Below, piece by piece: positions 7,395 through 10,182 of a DNA stretch of 10,182 nucleotides. This DNA is from Saccoglossus kowalevskii (lineage: Eukaryota; Hemichordata; Enteropneusta; Harrimaniidae). Each line of letters opens with the position of its first letter. Within the stretch, counting starts at the first letter, position 1. The stretch spans positions 41,306-51,487 of the forward strand of contig NW_003142824.1 of NCBI RefSeq assembly GCF_000003605.2, in the 5' to 3' direction. The notes under the pieces were generated by a model that did no database searches, had not been told where the DNA came from, and saw nothing but the letters and a program-made list of their open reading frames with translations. The position numbers and the translations under genes were made by a program.

Positions 7395-9181
7395 AATATT
7401 TGTGAAAAATATACAAATATAGGCTTTTCAAACTTAATTTCATGTAACATTTAACGGTGTTGTAATTTGAGCTATGCATGAAGCGGGCAGAGAATACTAG
7501 GAGCCCAGGACACTCGGTATTATGATGTCAAAGAACAACATATCTAGATACCCTACGCTTTTATGGAACTTTTTTTCACTGACAGTGAAATATTTTTATC
7601 TTTTCTTCGAGAAAACAGGAAGCAGATGGGTGGCAATTTTATGGGAATAATAAGATGCTTATGGTATCATACGTGTCTATACACTGTTATCAATTCGGAT
7701 TATTTAATTCTGTTAGGTGATTCAACATATCACTTGTTTGGTGAAAAATGTTCCTTCCTAACTTGTGCATTCCAGCTAAATTGGTAAATCCAATCCACAT
7801 TTCAGAAAAGTATCTTTTCGCCACGTATCTTTGGTCTATCTAGCGTCGTTATATTTGCCAGAGACGTGTGTGATAACGCACGTAAGTTTGATGTTTGACA
7901 ACATAGTTAGAGTCAATGGAGATTTCTGAATCACGTCAGTTACCAAATGATCTGTCCTGATGAAAGGCGTCTCTATCAGTTCGTTGAATAAGCGTCTGGC
8001 ATAGTCTTTAGTTGCCAACAAACTACTTCATGTCTATCAGGTGTTCGCGAGTCTGTTATGTTGGGTAAAACAAACAATCGAATGTCCAGAACACTGTATA
8101 TTGATGAGGTCGTTTACTTAAACATTTAATAATATATATTCTTTTTCAACAAATTGTGTTTGAATATCAATGTTGATTTTAAGTAAGCGTTCGTCAGATG
8201 TTCATAATTGAATTTCGAATAGAAATAGGCAATCTATAGTCACAACCCCTCGCAAAAATAAACACTACATGCATCAACTTGGTACAGTGTCATGTTTTCA
8301 TTTACTAAACAAACTGTAATATAATGCCACGAACGACAGCCAAGTCACTATCCATACTGTGCTACGAATACAAAACATCGGTAATGTATTCTTGAAAAAA
8401 ACGAAATTTCGAATATAGCCATATTTATTGGCCGCTGTTGAATGTTTAGTTCAACCAGTTATCATCATGTAAATAGTCAACGTAGTCTGTGACCGGCGTT
8501 TTTCATCTTCAAAAAAGCCACAACATGTATGTATACGATGTTAAATGAAGTGGAGGTCCTACATAAATACGCTTCAGTACGAGTTTAATTTATTCAGTCC
8601 TGGTACACGCATGCTTTCAATGTGTGAAATAGTAAGCATCCTGGCAATCTGGTCACGTGTTTCGTGCTTGACGTTCTAGTCATGACGTAAGCAAGCGGTT
8701 CTGTTCAGGTCAATTCTACACTAAGATAAACATAATTGCATTCAGTCTGAAGACGACAACATTCCTGCGGTTAAAACACAGATGGGAAAATAAACTATTG
8801 GGTAACAAATGCACGTATATGGCGTTGTACTTTTAAGTCATGTAAACGAGTTCTCCTTGGATTCTTAGAAGCTCAATGACGATAAAGACAGTCTGTGCAC
8901 ACATTCACAATTCCATTATCTAATTGCTACACTCAAAACCAGTTTATGCGTGTACAATAACTTCTTTCATTGAATCTGTGGCTATATTCCTGTGAAAAAT
9001 ATATACATATTAAGAAATATACATTCTGTATAGTATTGAGACAGGTTCGATTACAGTCAGGGCAAAATCTCGCTGCTCGCTGTTTCGGGTTTAATCCGTT
9101 GGTGCTATATTGAAACATCATACTATAACTTACCAAAATTTATTTGTAAAGAGGGTGAAAACAATTGTCGAAGCACGAAAA

Positions 9182-9201
9182 CATGAAGACGAATCTTCAT
9201 G
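9182..9201. repeat. Perfect 8-bp hairpin with CGAA loop
   Basis: CATGAAGA pairs exactly with TCTTCATG around a four-base CGAA loop. It does not match the histone mRNA 3' stem-loop consensus. No adjacent gene gives it a role. Confidence 0.5.
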
Positions 9202-9381
9202 GGTGAATGTTTCATAGGTAATTTGTAGTTGTTAATTTCAATGGCTATTCGAATACGCTTCTAGAGTAAGATTGAAGCAGGATGTTTGGCATAAAAAAAC
9301 TTCATCATTATTATAACTCCTAACGTTATTGTCCGATATACCTCACGATTTCCAGGGGGAAATTTGTTTTGATAATAAATA

Positions 9382-9405
9382 GTTACAAGTTCCTTGTTAC
9401 AAGTT
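9382..9405. repeat. Tandem GTTACAAGTT repeat (period 14)
   Basis: GTTACAAGTT occurs at 9382-9391 and 9396-9405 with four bases between. A short hairpin GAGTT/AACTC follows shortly after. Probably minor slippage. Confidence 0.4.
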
Positions 9406-9746
9406 TGTGTGTTAAACAGTTTCTTAACAGAGTTGTAGAACTCCGTAACAAAGTGATATGTCTGAAACAAATTGTTTGGGGAGAGGGGCTATAAAATTTC
9501 TCGCATTTTGCGTGATATCGACGGCCATTATGCGAATAAAGTCTATTGAAAACCATTGAACGTTTAATTTCTACTGACTACTAGTATATTACAACTCCTT
9601 GAGCGATGGTACAGTGATTAATTACAACCAAAATCCCGGGTTTGCATGTATGTGAGTATGATCACAAGGAAGTGGAAAAAGGATTGGTAATATCATGTAA
9701 ACATCGGATGCTACATACTGTAAAACATGTATTTTTAGCTTGCATG

Positions 9747-10182
9747 TTTTTGTTTTTTTTATTTTTTATTTCTTTATTCCGCACTATATGGCCACCGGCC
9801 TAAAGTACTGTTACATTTCAAAACTTAAATTACACACGGTCGCTTTAAAATTACAAGATACATATACTTCAAATCATACTTCCATTTCAGTTTCTCTGTA
9901 ATGAAAACTCTTAAACAAATATTTACCCAAACTTAGTAAAATAAACGAGTTAGTACTCTGTAGCAATGCAATGAATTTTATCTTGGTTGGTGGTGAAAAA
10001 TAATATTTTGGTAAGAATTTTTGTCTAAGTGCTTCATATTTTGGACAAACCATAGTAAAATGATATTCGTCCTCTGTGACCCTGCAACCAAATGGACATA
10101 ATCTTTGGTCACGTGGAATACCCAATGTTCTACCATTTTCAATTTCTAGGGGATGACAGGAAATTCTAAGTCTAGTTATAGC
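9747..10182 (-). mobile_element. 3' end of a non-LTR retrotransposon (LINE), continues past window edge
   Basis: Reading the minus strand from the window edge, there is the C-terminal end of an ORF2-type protein, a TGA stop at 9874-9876, a 127-bp 3'UTR and an A-rich tail at 9747-9778 (runs of A broken by single T, G or C). The 3'UTR has an 11-bp stretch GGCCGGTGGCC (9791-9801) that can fold on itself. An AATAAA lies at 9773-9778. This layout is that of a LINE inserted by target-primed reverse transcription. The 5' part and target-site duplication are out of view or unresolved. Confidence 0.82.
9874..10182 (-). CDS. LINE reverse-transcriptase protein, C-terminal 102 residues (partial)
   Basis: In the full element this protein (endonuclease plus reverse transcriptase) copies the element RNA at a nicked target. 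Only the end after the polymerase domain is here, open from the window edge to TGA. It shows the usual order LRISCHPLEIENGR, then IPRDQRLC, then EDEYHFTMVCPKY. Cys29, Cys33, His41 and Cys46 (counted from the window edge) give a CX3CX7HX4C zinc-knuckle-like pattern; many relatives have CPFC (CX2C) at the first pair. No stop or frameshift breaks the visible part, so the insertion may be fairly young. The family is a jockey/CR1-like LINE by general resemblance; the exact clade cannot be given from this piece. The shorter reading from Met at 10123-10125 is only an internal methionine. Confidence 0.85.
   Translation of the reverse strand, partial: AITRLRISCHPLEIENGRTLGIPRDQRLCPFGCRVTEDEYHFTMVCPKYEALRQKFLPKYYFSPPTKIKFIALLQSTNSFILLSLGKYLFKSFHYRETEMEV

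Larger units (their letters stand above)
7395..9740. other. Spacer or intron with no supported gene
   Basis: Open stretches occur at 7563-7787 (plus), 7836-8021 (minus), 8933-9136 (minus) and 9261-9470 (minus). None has a family motif, and the minus ones begin without ATG or are AT-rich. A good donor-like GTAAGT on the plus strand at 7882-7887 has acceptor-like CAG upstream near 7805, but in the phase required after 5960-6041 the frame hits TAG. Motifs resembling E-box and ATF sites occur near 8652-8690. No RNA gene is seen. Confidence 0.45.

Noticed and set aside
8495-8519. Hairpin followed by an A/T run resembling a Rho-independent terminator
   Set aside because: The stem is mostly A-T with one mismatch, and the surrounding DNA is eukaryotic, where this signal is not used.
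9044-9054. B-box-like GGTTCGATTAC, hinting at a tRNA gene or tRNA-derived SINE
   Set aside because: No A box is found at the proper distance upstream, and no acceptor stem or cloverleaf can be drawn.
8933-9136. Minus-strand frame with CPDCNRTC, suggesting a zinc ribbon
   Set aside because: Only three cysteines occur together, no second pair follows, the rest is AT-rich low-quality sequence, and there is no ATG at the start.

Overview
The window looks like ordinary nuclear DNA from an invertebrate animal. It is AT-rich and sparsely genic, has short exons with GT-AG introns, and carries debris of retroelements. A lophotrochozoan such as a mollusc is my best guess, from the flavour of the sulfotransferase and the LINE tail, but nothing here proves it. 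No prokaryotic operon, CRISPR array, rRNA or intact tRNA gene was seen.

Left end (1-1300): the last three coding exons of a cytosolic sulfotransferase (SULT family) lie on the + strand at 32-126, 273-462 and 994-1109, followed by a 3'UTR with a polyadenylation signal at 1277-1282. The exon sizes (95, 190 and 116 coding nt) and intron phases match the last three exons of vertebrate SULT genes (95, 181, 113). This supports both the family call and the exon start at 32. The first part of the gene is outside the window.

Middle left (1300-5450): a long AT-rich stretch without a convincing gene. Its most informative element is at 3849-3867. Read on the minus strand, it is a near-perfect complement of the 3' end of animal tRNA-Trp including the non-genomic CCA, with one mismatch in 19. 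It is set two bases from a TG/CA end, as expected for the primer-binding site of an LTR retroelement. Two pairs of dispersed direct repeats (4013/4274 and 4328/4946) and several hairpins lie to its right.

Middle (5450-7400): a probable promoter and 5' end of a second + strand gene. A TATA-like box at 5520-5527 precedes a GC-richer leader with two short upstream ORFs. A first coding exon follows at 5960-6041, encoding a signal peptide and ending in a strong GTAAGT donor in phase 1. A possible second exon at 7303-7394 joins in frame, but this is tentative. The product is not identified.

Right (7400-9745): non-coding as far as can be seen, with a few open stretches of doubtful value and one perfect 8-bp hairpin.

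Right end (9747-10182): the 3' end of a non-LTR retrotransposon (LINE) on the minus strand. It holds the C-terminal zinc-knuckle-like part of the reverse-transcriptase protein, a short 3'UTR and an A-rich tail. The two genes share no evident functional link; the window is a gene end, a large spacer and a gene start, with retroelement insertions between and beside them.
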